Source: Bythopirellula goksoeyrii
Lineage (GTDB): Bacteria; Planctomycetota; Planctomycetia; Pirellulales; Lacipirellulaceae
Length of the DNA: 64,000 nt
Assembly: GCF_008065115.1 (NCBI RefSeq)
Contig: NZ_CP042913.1
Span: 505,211-569,210 of the forward strand
Direction of reading: 5' to 3'
Below are positions 53,620-63,158 of this stretch, one piece after another; positions within the stretch are counted from its first letter, which is position 1; each line of letters begins with the position of its first letter. The notes under the pieces were generated by a model, which made no database searches, was not told the origin of the DNA, and saw nothing but the letters and a program-made list of their open reading frames with translations. Position numbers and translations under genes: made by a program.

Positions 53620-54918
53620 TCAAGCTGTTTTCGGTACAGACCAATGTCCACCATCTCGATATTTTCTCGACAGCATCGCAGTTGCCTGCTTGTCGTCAAC
53701 GATCTTCTCGGTTTTGGGATCGAGTTTGATTGTACGACCTAATCGAGTCGATATATTTCCTAGGTGAATTGCTGCCGCGGTGCGGAAGGCTACGTCAATC
53801 GAGGCGTTCGGGATTGAGCCTGTCTTGATGCAGTCGACCCAGTTACGTTGATTATCAGCGACTTCTGATTTCACCGGGCCATCAAGTTTTATTTCAATGC
53901 GATTCTTGTCGTCGTCAAAGACCTCAAATTTGCCTCGCTTGCTGAGGAACATTTTCCCCTTTGTTCCAAAATACTCGGCACCCGCATCGACATTGAATGG
54001 GTAAGAAGTCGACCAGAGCCGTTGCTCATAAATCAATAACTTCGTTGGATCGCCAGGATATTCCAGCGAGACCTGCATCGTGTCAGCCCACTCGCGATCA
54101 TCTTTGAAATAGTAAATTCCACCTACTGAGGAGATGGTCGATGGTTGATTCTCGACCCCTAGTCCCCACATCGCGTAGTCGAGTTCGTGGACACCGTCAT
54201 TTCCCATACCGCCAGAACCGAAGTTAAACCACCAATGCCAATCGTAATGGAATCGGTTCGCCTGGTATGGTAGCCACTCGGCAGGACCGACCCAGGTGTC
54301 GTAGTCGACTCCTGTGGGGACCTCTGAGGGCTGTTGGTGACCAATGTCATTGCGTCGCTGCCAGTTCCAGCATCGTGCGATTATCACATCGCCGATAATT
54401 CCATCGCGTAACATTCCGATGGCCTGTTGAATACCTTTGCAAGAGCGTGCTTGCGTCCCATGGGCAAACACTCGATCCGACTTAGCGAGTGCCTTGACCA
54501 ACATTTGTCCTTCCGCGAAATTGTAAGAACAAGGTTTCTCAACATAGACATGTTTGCCCGCATCGAGTGCTAGCAACGCTGCTGGGACATGCCAATGATC
54601 GGGGGTGGCGATCGTAACGCCGTCAATCGAGGGATCATCTAAAACTCTGCGTAAATCACTCTCGGGCTTTGCTCCAGTTCTCGCGACCCCTTCTGAGAGT
54701 CGTTTCTCGTCGATATCACAAACGTATGCAATCTTCACGTCAGGCAAAGTGGACAGTGCTAGGTGATGTGCTTTACCTTGATTCCCTGAGCCGATCACAC
54801 CAATCCGCACGCGTTCATTTGCCCCAACGGCTGCAGAACTGACGGTACTATAGAGAGTAGACGCTGCTGCACTGGCAGCCGCTGTGGCAAGGAACTTTCG
54901 TCGTGTGGTCTTAGGCAT
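53620..54918 (-). CDS. Tat-exported Gfo/Idh/MocA family oxidoreductase
   Basis: A 432-residue protein. ATG 54918 gives a Tat signal (TTRRKFLATAAAS, arginines 6-7). The Rossmann motif IGSGNQG is at about 57-63, with the EKPCSYNF motif of the family in the middle and a C-terminal GFO domain (VGPAEWLPYQANRF, FGSGGMGNDGVHELD). It leads a three-gene minus-strand unit with sulfatase and the unknown exported protein. Substrate probably a sugar derivative; the sulfatase partner hints at a desulfated sugar (inference). Confidence 0.9.
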   Translation of the reverse strand: MPKTTRRKFLATAAASAAASTLYSTVSSAAVGANERVRIGVIGSGNQGKAHHLALSTLPDVKIAYVCDIDEKRLSEGVARTGAKPESDLRRVLDDPSIDGVTIATPDHWHVPAALLALDAGKHVYVEKPCSYNFAEGQMLVKALAKSDRVFAHGTQARSCKGIQQAIGMLRDGIIGDVIIARCWNWQRRNDIGHQQPSEVPTGVDYDTWVGPAEWLPYQANRFHYDWHWWFNFGSGGMGNDGVHELDYAMWGLGVENQPSTISSVGGIYYFKDDREWADTMQVSLEYPGDPTKLLIYEQRLWSTSYPFNVDAGAEYFGTKGKMFLSKRGKFEVFDDDKNRIEIKLDGPVKSEVADNQRNWVDCIKTGSIPNASIDVAFRTAAAIHLGNISTRLGRTIKLDPKTEKIVDDKQATAMLSRKYRDGGHWSVPKTA

Positions 54919-55321
54919 GGCAAAACCCTTTGCAGAGAGAAAAAGACTGAAAGAGGATAAGATCAAAATTGCTAGGGAAGGCGAACAAAAGCGATGTTAC
55001 GCCCCTATGTCAAACTAGCCGGTGCAAGATTTGGAGTCAAGTTCTTGGGCAGTGAAACTCGGGTTCAAGCTGCCTTGATACGAACGAAACCATACTGCGC
55101 AATTCGACTAATACGTAATCTGCTGTTGGCGTTTCGAGCAGCATAGCCAAGTCCTACTGAAACAATGGTCTCGATGGGGCTGCAAGTAATCTCCGGACTC
55201 AATAGCGAGTTGCAGCTTTCATTGTTGCGCAACATAATCGACTATAGTTCGAGTGATAATTGACGTGCTCCTAGCGATTCATGAATCCCATTAGGAAAAC
55301 AAACAGTTTTGGAGGCTTCAT
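54919..55321. other. Divergent intergenic region, about 400 bp
   Basis: Between the Gfo/Idh gene and the second LamG gene. A 50-codon open frame exists at 54994-55146 but has no supporting features. A 10-bp palindrome GTTGCGCAAC at 55224-55233 is the only marked signal; no convincing promoter hexamers were found. Confidence 0.45.
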
Positions 55322-57793
55322 TTGAGAACCGCAAATGGGAAGATATCTTTGGTCTGGCAACTCGTTTCAACAGTTCTGGTTTTTTTTCCCGGATACCTAA
55401 GATACTGTGAAGCAGAAACGGTAACGCTCTGGTTGTTCGATGAGCAGGTGGGTACGTATCCGAGTTGTGTACTGGGTGATGCTGCGTCGGGGGACTTCCC
55501 ACTCGTGATCGGATCTGGCGGACAATTAATGGAAGGTAGATTTGGGAATGCCCTTGAACCAGTTGGAAGACCACCGGTCAACTATCCTCTAGAAACTATT
55601 CGCACAGAGTCTGGCAAACCCATTCATGCTGATTTGAAATCGGCGTCGAAACCACGGTCTAAGATGTCTTGGTTGAACGCTAACTTTGCGGCGTTAATGA
55701 CTCGCGGAGAACAGCACCTCAGACAAGAGGTCGGCTTTGGTAGCCCGACAACTAGTGGCCTCAATCTGGGAGAGAGAGATTGGACGGTAGAGTTTTGGTA
55801 TTTGCCGATACGTCCTCCCGAGCGATCAGGTGTTGTCTTCGAGATTGGCACAGGACCGCGAAACTCCAATCCGACAATTACTCAACTCAGCCTCAATGAA
55901 GATGGCCAGAGCTTTTCACTAGTCAACGAACCGGGTGAAATAGAACTTCGCATCCCCTCTAACTCCAACGCGTTGGACGCCGATGGAACAGAATGGCATC
56001 ATCTGGCTTTTGTTTACAGCAAGAAAGATGGTCAGCTTCGCCACTATGTCGATGGGGCTCTCCAGTCCTTACCTGAGCGATGCGCGTTAGAGCCGCTCCC
56101 GATCGGCAAAGACGATTACATGAGCGTCGGCCGCGATGGCGGGTGGCAACATCGACTTCCGGGCCGAATTGATGAACTTCGCTTTTCCGACGATCAAGTT
56201 TACGAAAAGGAGTTCACTCCTCCGGGGAGTTTTTCCCGCTACAAGGACGACTACAGCCCTCCTCAGTTCAATGAAGGACCACCACTCTTATTCGCTAAAT
56301 CAGATCACCAAAATCAACCTATTGAACTGGGGAGTCGCAAGTATCTGTTTCTAGATGATGTGTTAATCGCGGAACGCGAGCATGTCGAGTTCCGGGCCAA
56401 TCCACCGCGATTGGAAGAAATGGTGATCGAAGGTCGTGGACTTTCCAACCACCTGATTGTCTTTGAGGACATTGAGTGTGGCGATGGGCTGGTGCGGCTC
56501 TACGGACGTGGACCAAAAGATAGTCTCGCTGTGTGGACTTCCAGCGATGGCGTCAATTTCACGGCCCCCGATCTGGGACGCGAGTATCTCGGCGCGCGGA
56601 ATGTGGTTCTGGAAGATCCCGTCGGACTCGGCACCATCTTTGTTGATCCGAATGCACCGCCCGAGGAGAGAATCAAGTATTTCAGTGGGTATCGAGGGCG
56701 GGGATTCTACGTTTATTCCTCACCGGATGGCTATCACTTCACACGGAATGAAACCAGCGCGTTGCCGTTCCGGGGAGCCTCACAGTCAATCGTGTTTTAT
56801 GACGATCAGCGTCAGCGCTACGTAGGCTATCACCGGAGCGATATGCTGCGGTTCAAGAGCGGGAAAACCGCGAGGACCTCGGTGATGACCGAGACGACGG
56901 ATCTGATGCGTCCCTGGCCGTTTAATCCTATTTCACCTGCTGAACAAACTCAACTGAGTCAGTCGCGACGTTTAGGTTGGAAGAATCCCTACTACACTGA
57001 TAATGGACCACTCACACCACCAGGATTTGGAGTGGAATATCCTACGGTATTTGCACCTCTTGAATCGATAGACCCCGTTGGCGTGGATATCTATGTCCCC
57101 AAATGCGTTAAGTACTCCTGGGCCGCTGACACCTATTTGGCATTTCCCGTGATGTATTTTCACTACGACGGTGAAGAACCACCTTCACGCCAAGCCCTCG
57201 GCCGGGAAAAGATGAATCGCGGCTCAGGACCCTTGGAAACACAGTTGTCGGTCAGTCGCGATGGAATCCATTGGCTAAGGTATCCCCGCCCTGCCTATGT
57301 CGGAATCGGCAGGCACGCTGGGTTTGATCTTAAAAAGGCGTACATGGGGCATGGCATGGTCCGTCGAGGAGATGAAATCTGGCAGTACTACATTGGGAGT
57401 GAACAATATCATTCGCCTTTTGCTAAAGACCCATCTGCGCGAGAAGGCACTTTCCGTGTTGTGCAACGATTCGATGGATTTGTTTCCGCCGACACACCCT
57501 ACACCGGTGGCACATTCACGACCCGACCACTTGTTTTCAAGGGTAACCGACTCGTATTAAATATCGACACTGACGCCACCGGTTATGCCCAAGTCGGACT
57601 GCTTGACGAGCAAGGTGATCCGATTGAGGGATATGACTTAGACGAATGTATCTACATAAACGGCGACTTCATAGACACAGAAGTCGAATGGCTCACGACT
57701 GGCAAGGACTTGTCTCAATTGGAGGGACGGATTGTGCAGGTTGTGGTGCGATCTCGCGGAACCAAACTCTACAGCATGCAATTTGACAATTGA
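55322..57793 (+). CDS. LamG domain plus five-bladed propeller hydrolase-like protein, paralogue 2
   Basis: An 823-residue exported protein, the close paralogue of the 37038-39491 product along its whole length. Shared landmarks are LWLFDE near the N-terminus, GERDWTVEFW, the LRHYVDGALQSLP strand, GSRKYLFLDDVL, SPDGYHFTRNE, DDQRQRYVGYHRS, VRRGDEIWQYYIG and the final INGDFIDTEVEW beta-sandwich. There is no ATG near the N-terminus in frame; a TTG at 55322 is taken as start, giving a signal peptide to about residue 31, though the exact start is uncertain. It is directly coupled to the PSCyt1/DUF1553 gene. Confidence 0.83.
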   Translation: MRTANGKISLVWQLVSTVLVFFPGYLRYCEAETVTLWLFDEQVGTYPSCVLGDAASGDFPLVIGSGGQLMEGRFGNALEPVGRPPVNYPLETIRTESGKPIHADLKSASKPRSKMSWLNANFAALMTRGEQHLRQEVGFGSPTTSGLNLGERDWTVEFWYLPIRPPERSGVVFEIGTGPRNSNPTITQLSLNEDGQSFSLVNEPGEIELRIPSNSNALDADGTEWHHLAFVYSKKDGQLRHYVDGALQSLPERCALEPLPIGKDDYMSVGRDGGWQHRLPGRIDELRFSDDQVYEKEFTPPGSFSRYKDDYSPPQFNEGPPLLFAKSDHQNQPIELGSRKYLFLDDVLIAEREHVEFRANPPRLEEMVIEGRGLSNHLIVFEDIECGDGLVRLYGRGPKDSLAVWTSSDGVNFTAPDLGREYLGARNVVLEDPVGLGTIFVDPNAPPEERIKYFSGYRGRGFYVYSSPDGYHFTRNETSALPFRGASQSIVFYDDQRQRYVGYHRSDMLRFKSGKTARTSVMTETTDLMRPWPFNPISPAEQTQLSQSRRLGWKNPYYTDNGPLTPPGFGVEYPTVFAPLESIDPVGVDIYVPKCVKYSWAADTYLAFPVMYFHYDGEEPPSRQALGREKMNRGSGPLETQLSVSRDGIHWLRYPRPAYVGIGRHAGFDLKKAYMGHGMVRRGDEIWQYYIGSEQYHSPFAKDPSAREGTFRVVQRFDGFVSADTPYTGGTFTTRPLVFKGNRLVLNIDTDATGYAQVGLLDEQGDPIEGYDLDECIYINGDFIDTEVEWLTTGKDLSQLEGRIVQVVVRSRGTKLYSMQFDN

Positions 57794-57801
57794 AAGTCGT
57801 A

Positions 57802-60800
57802 ATGCATCGGTTTAAATGCTTCAATTTGATTCGCAATTTGTGCCTACTCTGCTGGACTGCGCTAATTTGTTTGCCTGCCAACGGCCTTGAGGACGAAACA
57901 TTCCGCCGGATCAGCTTTGCTCACGATGTACGCCCGATTCTTTCTGAACATTGTTACCATTGCCATGGCCCAGATGCAAATGCACGCGAAGCGGATCTAC
58001 GCCTGGATTTGCAAGAATCGTTTGCTACTGACGAAGATTCAATTGGAATCTTAATTGCGGGTAATCCGGAGGAGAGCGAATTATTCAAGAGGATTGCATC
58101 GAAAGATGAAGACCTGCGAATGCCTCCCGTTGAGGCGAAACGACCTCTCACTGAGATGCAAATCGAAACCATTCGGCAGTGGATCGTATCGGGTGCCAAA
58201 TGGCAGCAACATTGGGCATTTATCAAGCCCGAACGACCACGAATACCTGTGGTGAGAAATAATCAATGGGCAAGAAACGAAATTGATCACTTCATTCTCA
58301 GACGTCTCCGCCAGGAGAATCTGGAACCTTCTCCTCAAGCAGCCAAGGAAACGCTTATACGTCGTGTTTCTCTAGATTTGACGGGTCTTCCTCCAACACC
58401 CGATGAGGTAGATCATTTTATTGCCGACGATCGGCCCGATGCATACGAACGTTTGGTTGATCGGCTCCTCCAATCCCCTAGCTATGGGGAACAGATGGCG
58501 GCCACCTGGCTCGATGCCGCTCGGTATGCCGACTCCTATGGATATCAAGATGACGGAGAAACGAGCATGTGGCGGTGGCGAGATTGGGTGATTAACGCGT
58601 TCAATTCCAACATGCCTTTCGACCAATTCACGATCGAACAACTCGCCGGTGATTTGCTTCCCAACGCGACCTTCGAACAGCGAATTGCCACCGGTTTTAA
58701 CCGTAATCATCGGCACAACTCTGAGGGAGGAGCAATTCCCGAGGAATTCCGAGTCGAATACGTCGTCGATCGTGTGAGTACCACGGGTACGGTCTGGTTA
58801 GGGCTCACGCTAGGGTGTGCGCGATGTCACGATCACAAATATGACCCGATCACGCAAAAAGAATTCTACGAGATGTTCGCGTTTTTCAACAACGTCCCCG
58901 AAGATGGCAGAGCTCGCAAGGTGGGCAATACGCCTCCACTCATGGCGGCCCCAACATCTGCCCAACTTGAAAGGCAAGCCGAACTCGAAGAGCAACTTGA
59001 AAAAGCTCGCCACCACCAGGCGAGCCTCGAATCGCAGTTTAGAAACCATTTCGATAAGTGGGAGCAATACGCAGATGTCTCCACGATCACTGATTTGCCA
59101 GACGTGACTCACGACCTCGATATCCATTTCAAGTTGGATGGAAACCTTACCGACGAAATTTCTGCAGAGAATTCCGGCACTTTTGATAACAGCTCTCCTT
59201 CTTTCACAACCGGGCAGCAGGGGCAGGCTGCCTGGTTCGATGGAAAGAATACGATCAGCTTGGGTGACATCGGCAGTTTCAGTGACGACAATCGTGTCAC
59301 TGTAAGTGTGTGGATTCGTCCCAATGATGGTGACGGTGCAATTCTTTCGAAGCTCGAGAATCCCGACAATCCTCAGGATGAGGGCTATAGTATTCTGCTT
59401 CAAGACGGAAAGGTGCGGGTCCATTTTACTTCGCAGTGGTTCGACGATGCGATCCGCATCCAAACGAAGACAAGTGTACCTCTAGAGCGATGGACCCAAG
59501 TCGCGGTCACTTATGACGGCCTAAGTTCTGCTCAAGGCATTCAAGTCTACTTTAATGGGGAATCGCAGCCGATTGATATTGAATTTGACTCCCTGTTCCA
59601 AGGGTTTGGTAATGACGGATCCTTGAGAGTGGGTACTGCCGGAGACTCCCATCTTCAGTTTCAGGGCGCGATTGACGACGTAAGGATTTTCGATGAGAAG
59701 CTCTCAGAGAGTGAATTCAGATTGCTCGCAACAAATGAATCAGTGGCTGAGATCCTCCAGACACCTTCTGAGGAGCGAACTGTCAATCAGCGTCACAAGC
59801 TCCGCACCTATTATCTAGAGAATCATGCCTCGGAAGAGTTCCACCGGGCAGCACTCTTGGTCGACAGTTTGCAGGAAGAATTAGAGAAGCATTTGCGGAG
59901 CTACCCCTCATTGATGATCATGGATGAACTCGACGAACCTCGACTAACGTTTGTCTTAAATCGGGGACAGTATGATTCCCTTGGTGAAGAAGTCGAACCC
60001 GCAATTCCGGATGTGTTCACCAGATCGTCCAAGGGCGTACTCCCCAACCGTTTGGGACTTGCCAAATGGTTAGTTGACCCCGAGAACCCGCTTACAGCTC
60101 GTGTGGCAGTAGACCGGCTCTGGCAAATGTCTTTTGACCGAGGCTTGGTCCGTACGGTGGAAGACTTTGGTGTTCAGGGTGAAGGACCCAGTCATCCAGA
60201 ATTACTCGATTGGTTGGCTACCGAGTTCATTCGCAAAGGGTGGGATCAAAAGGCGGTTCGCCGGCTTATTGTCAACAGTGCCACCTATCGACAACAGTCA
60301 CATGCAACGGCGAAGCTTGTATCAGTGGATCCGGAAAATCGGCTATTGGCCCGAGGCCCCAGATTTCGTCTGGCTGCCGAAGAGATTCGTGACGCAGCAC
60401 TCCATGTTAGCGGATTGTTGGTTGAGCAATTGGGGGGACCTTCGGTAAAACCCTATCAGCCGCCTGATCTATGGGAAGAAATCGCAGACGATGTGTACGA
60501 ACAAGATAGCGGAGAGAATCTCTACCGCCGCAGCCTCTATCTGTTTTGGAAGCGGACCGTCACGCACCCCCTCATGACGGCGCTTGATGCTCCAAGTCGC
60601 GAGGTCTGCACGGTCCGCGAAGAACGCACCAATACACCCATGCAAGCCTTGGCACTATTAAATGAAGAGGGTCTCGTCGAGGCCGCCCGAGTGCTTGCCG
60701 AACGCGTCCTCAGTGAAGAACACAATTCAACAAACGACAGACTGGTCAGGGCATTTCGCCTGACCACTTCTCGAATTCCTCAACCTGAGGAACTTGATGT

Positions 60801-60981
60801 TATGAATCGTTCTCTCGAAAAGTCTGTAGAACATTTTTCCAGTCATCCCGAAGAAGCTGAACAGTTGGCCACGGTCGGAGAGCATAGCAATGTGCCTAAC
60901 TTGGACTTCGTACAAGTAGCAGCCCATACGACAGTCATGAACATGCTGCTGAATCTCGACGAAGTCATGACGCAACATTAA
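57802..60981 (+). CDS. Planctomycete cytochrome C (PSCyt1) - DUF1549 - LamG - DUF1553 protein
   Basis: An exported protein of 1059 residues from ATG 57802 (a TTG at 57790 overlaps the preceding stop and is an alternative). After a signal peptide the PSCyt1 domain carries the single c-heme site CYHCH (about residue 51-55). DUF1549 spans about 150-360 (LDLTGLPPTPDEVD, WLDAARYADSYGY, HRHNSEGGAIPEEFRVEYVVDR, CARCHDHKYDP). A LamG/concanavalin insert occupies about 440-650, and DUF1553 about 745-1010 (NRLGLAKWLVDPENPLTARV, SREVCTVREERTNTPMQALALLNE). The usual partner, a DUF1501 Tat protein, is missing: a Gfo/Idh gene on the other strand follows. It is coupled instead to the LamG/propeller paralogue. 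Confidence 0.92.
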   Translation: MHRFKCFNLIRNLCLLCWTALICLPANGLEDETFRRISFAHDVRPILSEHCYHCHGPDANAREADLRLDLQESFATDEDSIGILIAGNPEESELFKRIASKDEDLRMPPVEAKRPLTEMQIETIRQWIVSGAKWQQHWAFIKPERPRIPVVRNNQWARNEIDHFILRRLRQENLEPSPQAAKETLIRRVSLDLTGLPPTPDEVDHFIADDRPDAYERLVDRLLQSPSYGEQMAATWLDAARYADSYGYQDDGETSMWRWRDWVINAFNSNMPFDQFTIEQLAGDLLPNATFEQRIATGFNRNHRHNSEGGAIPEEFRVEYVVDRVSTTGTVWLGLTLGCARCHDHKYDPITQKEFYEMFAFFNNVPEDGRARKVGNTPPLMAAPTSAQLERQAELEEQLEKARHHQASLESQFRNHFDKWEQYADVSTITDLPDVTHDLDIHFKLDGNLTDEISAENSGTFDNSSPSFTTGQQGQAAWFDGKNTISLGDIGSFSDDNRVTVSVWIRPNDGDGAILSKLENPDNPQDEGYSILLQDGKVRVHFTSQWFDDAIRIQTKTSVPLERWTQVAVTYDGLSSAQGIQVYFNGESQPIDIEFDSLFQGFGNDGSLRVGTAGDSHLQFQGAIDDVRIFDEKLSESEFRLLATNESVAEILQTPSEERTVNQRHKLRTYYLENHASEEFHRAALLVDSLQEELEKHLRSYPSLMIMDELDEPRLTFVLNRGQYDSLGEEVEPAIPDVFTRSSKGVLPNRLGLAKWLVDPENPLTARVAVDRLWQMSFDRGLVRTVEDFGVQGEGPSHPELLDWLATEFIRKGWDQKAVRRLIVNSATYRQQSHATAKLVSVDPENRLLARGPRFRLAAEEIRDAALHVSGLLVEQLGGPSVKPYQPPDLWEEIADDVYEQDSGENLYRRSLYLFWKRTVTHPLMTALDAPSREVCTVREERTNTPMQALALLNEEGLVEAARVLAERVLSEEHNSTNDRLVRAFRLTTSRIPQPEELDVMNRSLEKSVEHFSSHPEEAEQLATVGEHSNVPNLDFVQVAAHTTVMNMLLNLDEVMTQH

Positions 60982-61014
60982 GCGAGAGACACTTTTTGCC
61001 CAGCAAGACTTGAA

Positions 61015-62103
61015 TTAGCACGGTAGCCCACAGGCTTGCAGCAAAGTTTCTTGAGCGGCCAGATCGTGGGCGCTGTCAAAGTCGGCCTTCTTTTCACCAC
61101 GAATGATTGCGGCCAGGTCGGCAAGATCTGCTACATAACGCTCGTATTTATCAAAAGTAATCTCCTGATATCCTTCACGATATTTTCCTCTTGGCTCAGA
61201 TAAAGCGAGTTGAGCTCGCGGGTCATCAAGGGGTTGAATATGTACCGTGCCTTTCGTGCCGCAGACGGTCAGATGTCGTCGTTCTCCTCCTTCTATTTCT
61301 AACGCAGTCGAACGGATCGTGGCGGTGGCACGGGGATAGCTACAAACGGCCAGCATGTTGTCCATAAGTTGGTCATCAGCCTGCGATGAATGATGGTTGT
61401 AAGGAGTCACTTTATCAGGCTTTCCCATGATGCCCACCAACAGATCGATCAGATGGCAACCGAGTTCAAACATCGTCCCGCCAGGATTCTGGGCCCACAG
61501 TTCGCGTTTTGGCTGGTCCACTTCCTTGCTCATCACGGTATCGAATTCAAAGATTTCACCAAGCCAGCCTTTCGCCAGAAGATCTCGCAATAATAAGACG
61601 CCCGGGTTGTAGCGGTACATGTAGCCAAGTTGCACGACGAGTTGTTGGCGATCCGCTTCGGCAAGCATCTCGCGGAAAGTCGCCAGCGAGGAGCCGGGGG
61701 GTTTATCCAGATGAACGTGTTTACCAGCGGCTACACACTCGCGGGCCACAGGAAGCAACTGATCAATCTTCGTCTCCACGGCCACTGCTTCGACGCCGGG
61801 TGTATTGAGCAGTTGCTCTGTTGTCATGAATTGTAAGTTGCGATAGATCTCCGACTGCTCGACCTCGGCCCTCAATTCGGGATCAGATTCTACTACCCCA
61901 ACTACCTCCCAATCGGGAGAATTGCGAAACACTTCCATCTTGCCAGCGGCATGACTATGTCCGACGCCGATCTGTCCAACTTTGATCCGCTTTGATTTCG
62001 CAAGAGCAGCAGACGCCCTTCCCGCGTAAACTGCTGTCGATGCAAATGCTGCCACTGGGATGCCATGGAAAAGAAAATCGCGTCTGGAAGAGTTGCTTGG
62101 CAT
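61015..62103 (-). CDS. Tat-exported Gfo/Idh/MocA family oxidoreductase
   Basis: A 362-residue protein with a Tat signal (SSRRDFLFHG, arginines 7-8), Rossmann segment VGQIGVGHSHAAG, family motifs (DKPPGS in place of EKP, MFELGCHLIDLLVGIMG) and a C-terminal GFO domain. The lysine of EKP is preserved within DKPPGS, so the active site may be intact. It is the third exported member of this family in the window. It is divergent from the glycerophosphodiester phosphodiesterase gene and convergent with the PSCyt1 gene. Confidence 0.88.
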   Translation of the reverse strand: MPSNSSRRDFLFHGIPVAAFASTAVYAGRASAALAKSKRIKVGQIGVGHSHAAGKMEVFRNSPDWEVVGVVESDPELRAEVEQSEIYRNLQFMTTEQLLNTPGVEAVAVETKIDQLLPVARECVAAGKHVHLDKPPGSSLATFREMLAEADRQQLVVQLGYMYRYNPGVLLLRDLLAKGWLGEIFEFDTVMSKEVDQPKRELWAQNPGGTMFELGCHLIDLLVGIMGKPDKVTPYNHHSSQADDQLMDNMLAVCSYPRATATIRSTALEIEGGERRHLTVCGTKGTVHIQPLDDPRAQLALSEPRGKYREGYQEITFDKYERYVADLADLAAIIRGEKKADFDSAHDLAAQETLLQACGLPC

Positions 62104-62257
62104 AATTGTCTTGTTCCTGATTTCCGAATATGCAAGGAATAATTAGTGTCTGATAAGTCGTGATCGCCATTCTATGGCTCGACCAATTCCATGTTAACGG
62201 TCACAGTACACGTTAGAATGGGCTATTTCATATTTTCATGACTGCGGAGGAGCTACC

Positions 62258-63127
62258 TTGTTTGTTTGGATTCTAGTTGTACTCGCCTCTCTGTCTAGTC
62301 AGGCACTCATTCTCCAATCGTATTGTTTCGCAGCAGACGAATTGAATGAATTGGTCGATGGGGATAAGCTCCCCTTACCAAAACGAGGCATCTGTGCGCA
62401 TCGCGGTGCAAGCGGGACTCACCCTGAAAACACCTTGGCAGCTTTAAAAGAGGCGGTTCGGCTCGGAGCACACATGGTCGAGTTTGATCTGGCTCTGACC
62501 AAGGACTCGCATCTTGTGTTGATGCATGATGAGACAGTTGACCGCACGACGGACGGCCAAGGTCTTATCAAGGATTTCACGTTGGCTCAACTCCGCAAAC
62601 TAGACGCAGGCTCGTGGAAATCTCCTCAGTTCCGGAATGAGCGAATCCCGACGCTAGCCGAGGCATTGGACGCATTGCCGTTGAATATCTGGATAAACAT
62701 TCATTTGAAGGGAAGTGCAGAATTAGCTTCCAAGGCAACGCGACATATCGTAAACGCAAATCGTCTGCATCAAGCGGTGCTGGCTTGTGGGGCAGTGGCG
62801 GCGATCGTTGCCCGCGAAGTTGAACCGACAATTATGATCTGTAATATGGATAGACGACGCAGCAACGAACAATACGTAGATTCAACGATAGACGGGCAAG
62901 CTGATTTCATTCAATTCTTAGCAATGCGACCGCCGGAGGTCGAGCAGATAAAACATTTGAAACAGCACGACATCCACATCAACTATTGCTGCACAGACGA
63001 TACTGAAGAACTCCAAAAACTCTTCTCCCTAGGCGTAGAGTTCGTCCTGGTCGACGATCTCGAAACAATGCTCAAGGCTGCAGAGCGACAGGAGATAGCC
63101 CACTTGCACCCTGTATATTCTGAATGA
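62258..63127 (+). CDS. Exported glycerophosphodiester phosphodiesterase
   Basis: Hydrolyses glycerophosphodiesters to glycerol 3-phosphate and an alcohol outside the cytoplasm. The start is a TTG at 62258 with a strong ribosome-binding site GGAGGAG 7 bases ahead; no ATG fits. After a signal peptide (about 1-26) the GDPD domain shows HRGASGTHPENT, EFDLALTKD and MHDETVDRTTDGQG, giving the metal and catalytic histidines. The later part (INIHLKG, ADFIQFLAMRPPEV) is also typical. The 289 residues are a normal length. A phosphate-scavenging role fits with PhoD at 49667. Confidence 0.92.
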   Translation: MFVWILVVLASLSSQALILQSYCFAADELNELVDGDKLPLPKRGICAHRGASGTHPENTLAALKEAVRLGAHMVEFDLALTKDSHLVLMHDETVDRTTDGQGLIKDFTLAQLRKLDAGSWKSPQFRNERIPTLAEALDALPLNIWINIHLKGSAELASKATRHIVNANRLHQAVLACGAVAAIVAREVEPTIMICNMDRRRSNEQYVDSTIDGQADFIQFLAMRPPEVEQIKHLKQHDIHINYCCTDDTEELQKLFSLGVEFVLVDDLETMLKAAERQEIAHLHPVYSE

Positions 63128-63158
63128 GGAATACAAACTTATCGTTTGTCCCGCGATA

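Noticed and set aside
53571-53699. Longer start of the minus-strand sulfatase
   Set aside because: The extra residues precede the signal peptide and run through the intergenic gap into the 3' end of the Gfo/Idh gene.
54994-55146. 50-codon open frame in the gap before the second LamG gene
   Set aside because: Arginine-rich with no convincing ribosome-binding site and no recognisable features; likely chance.
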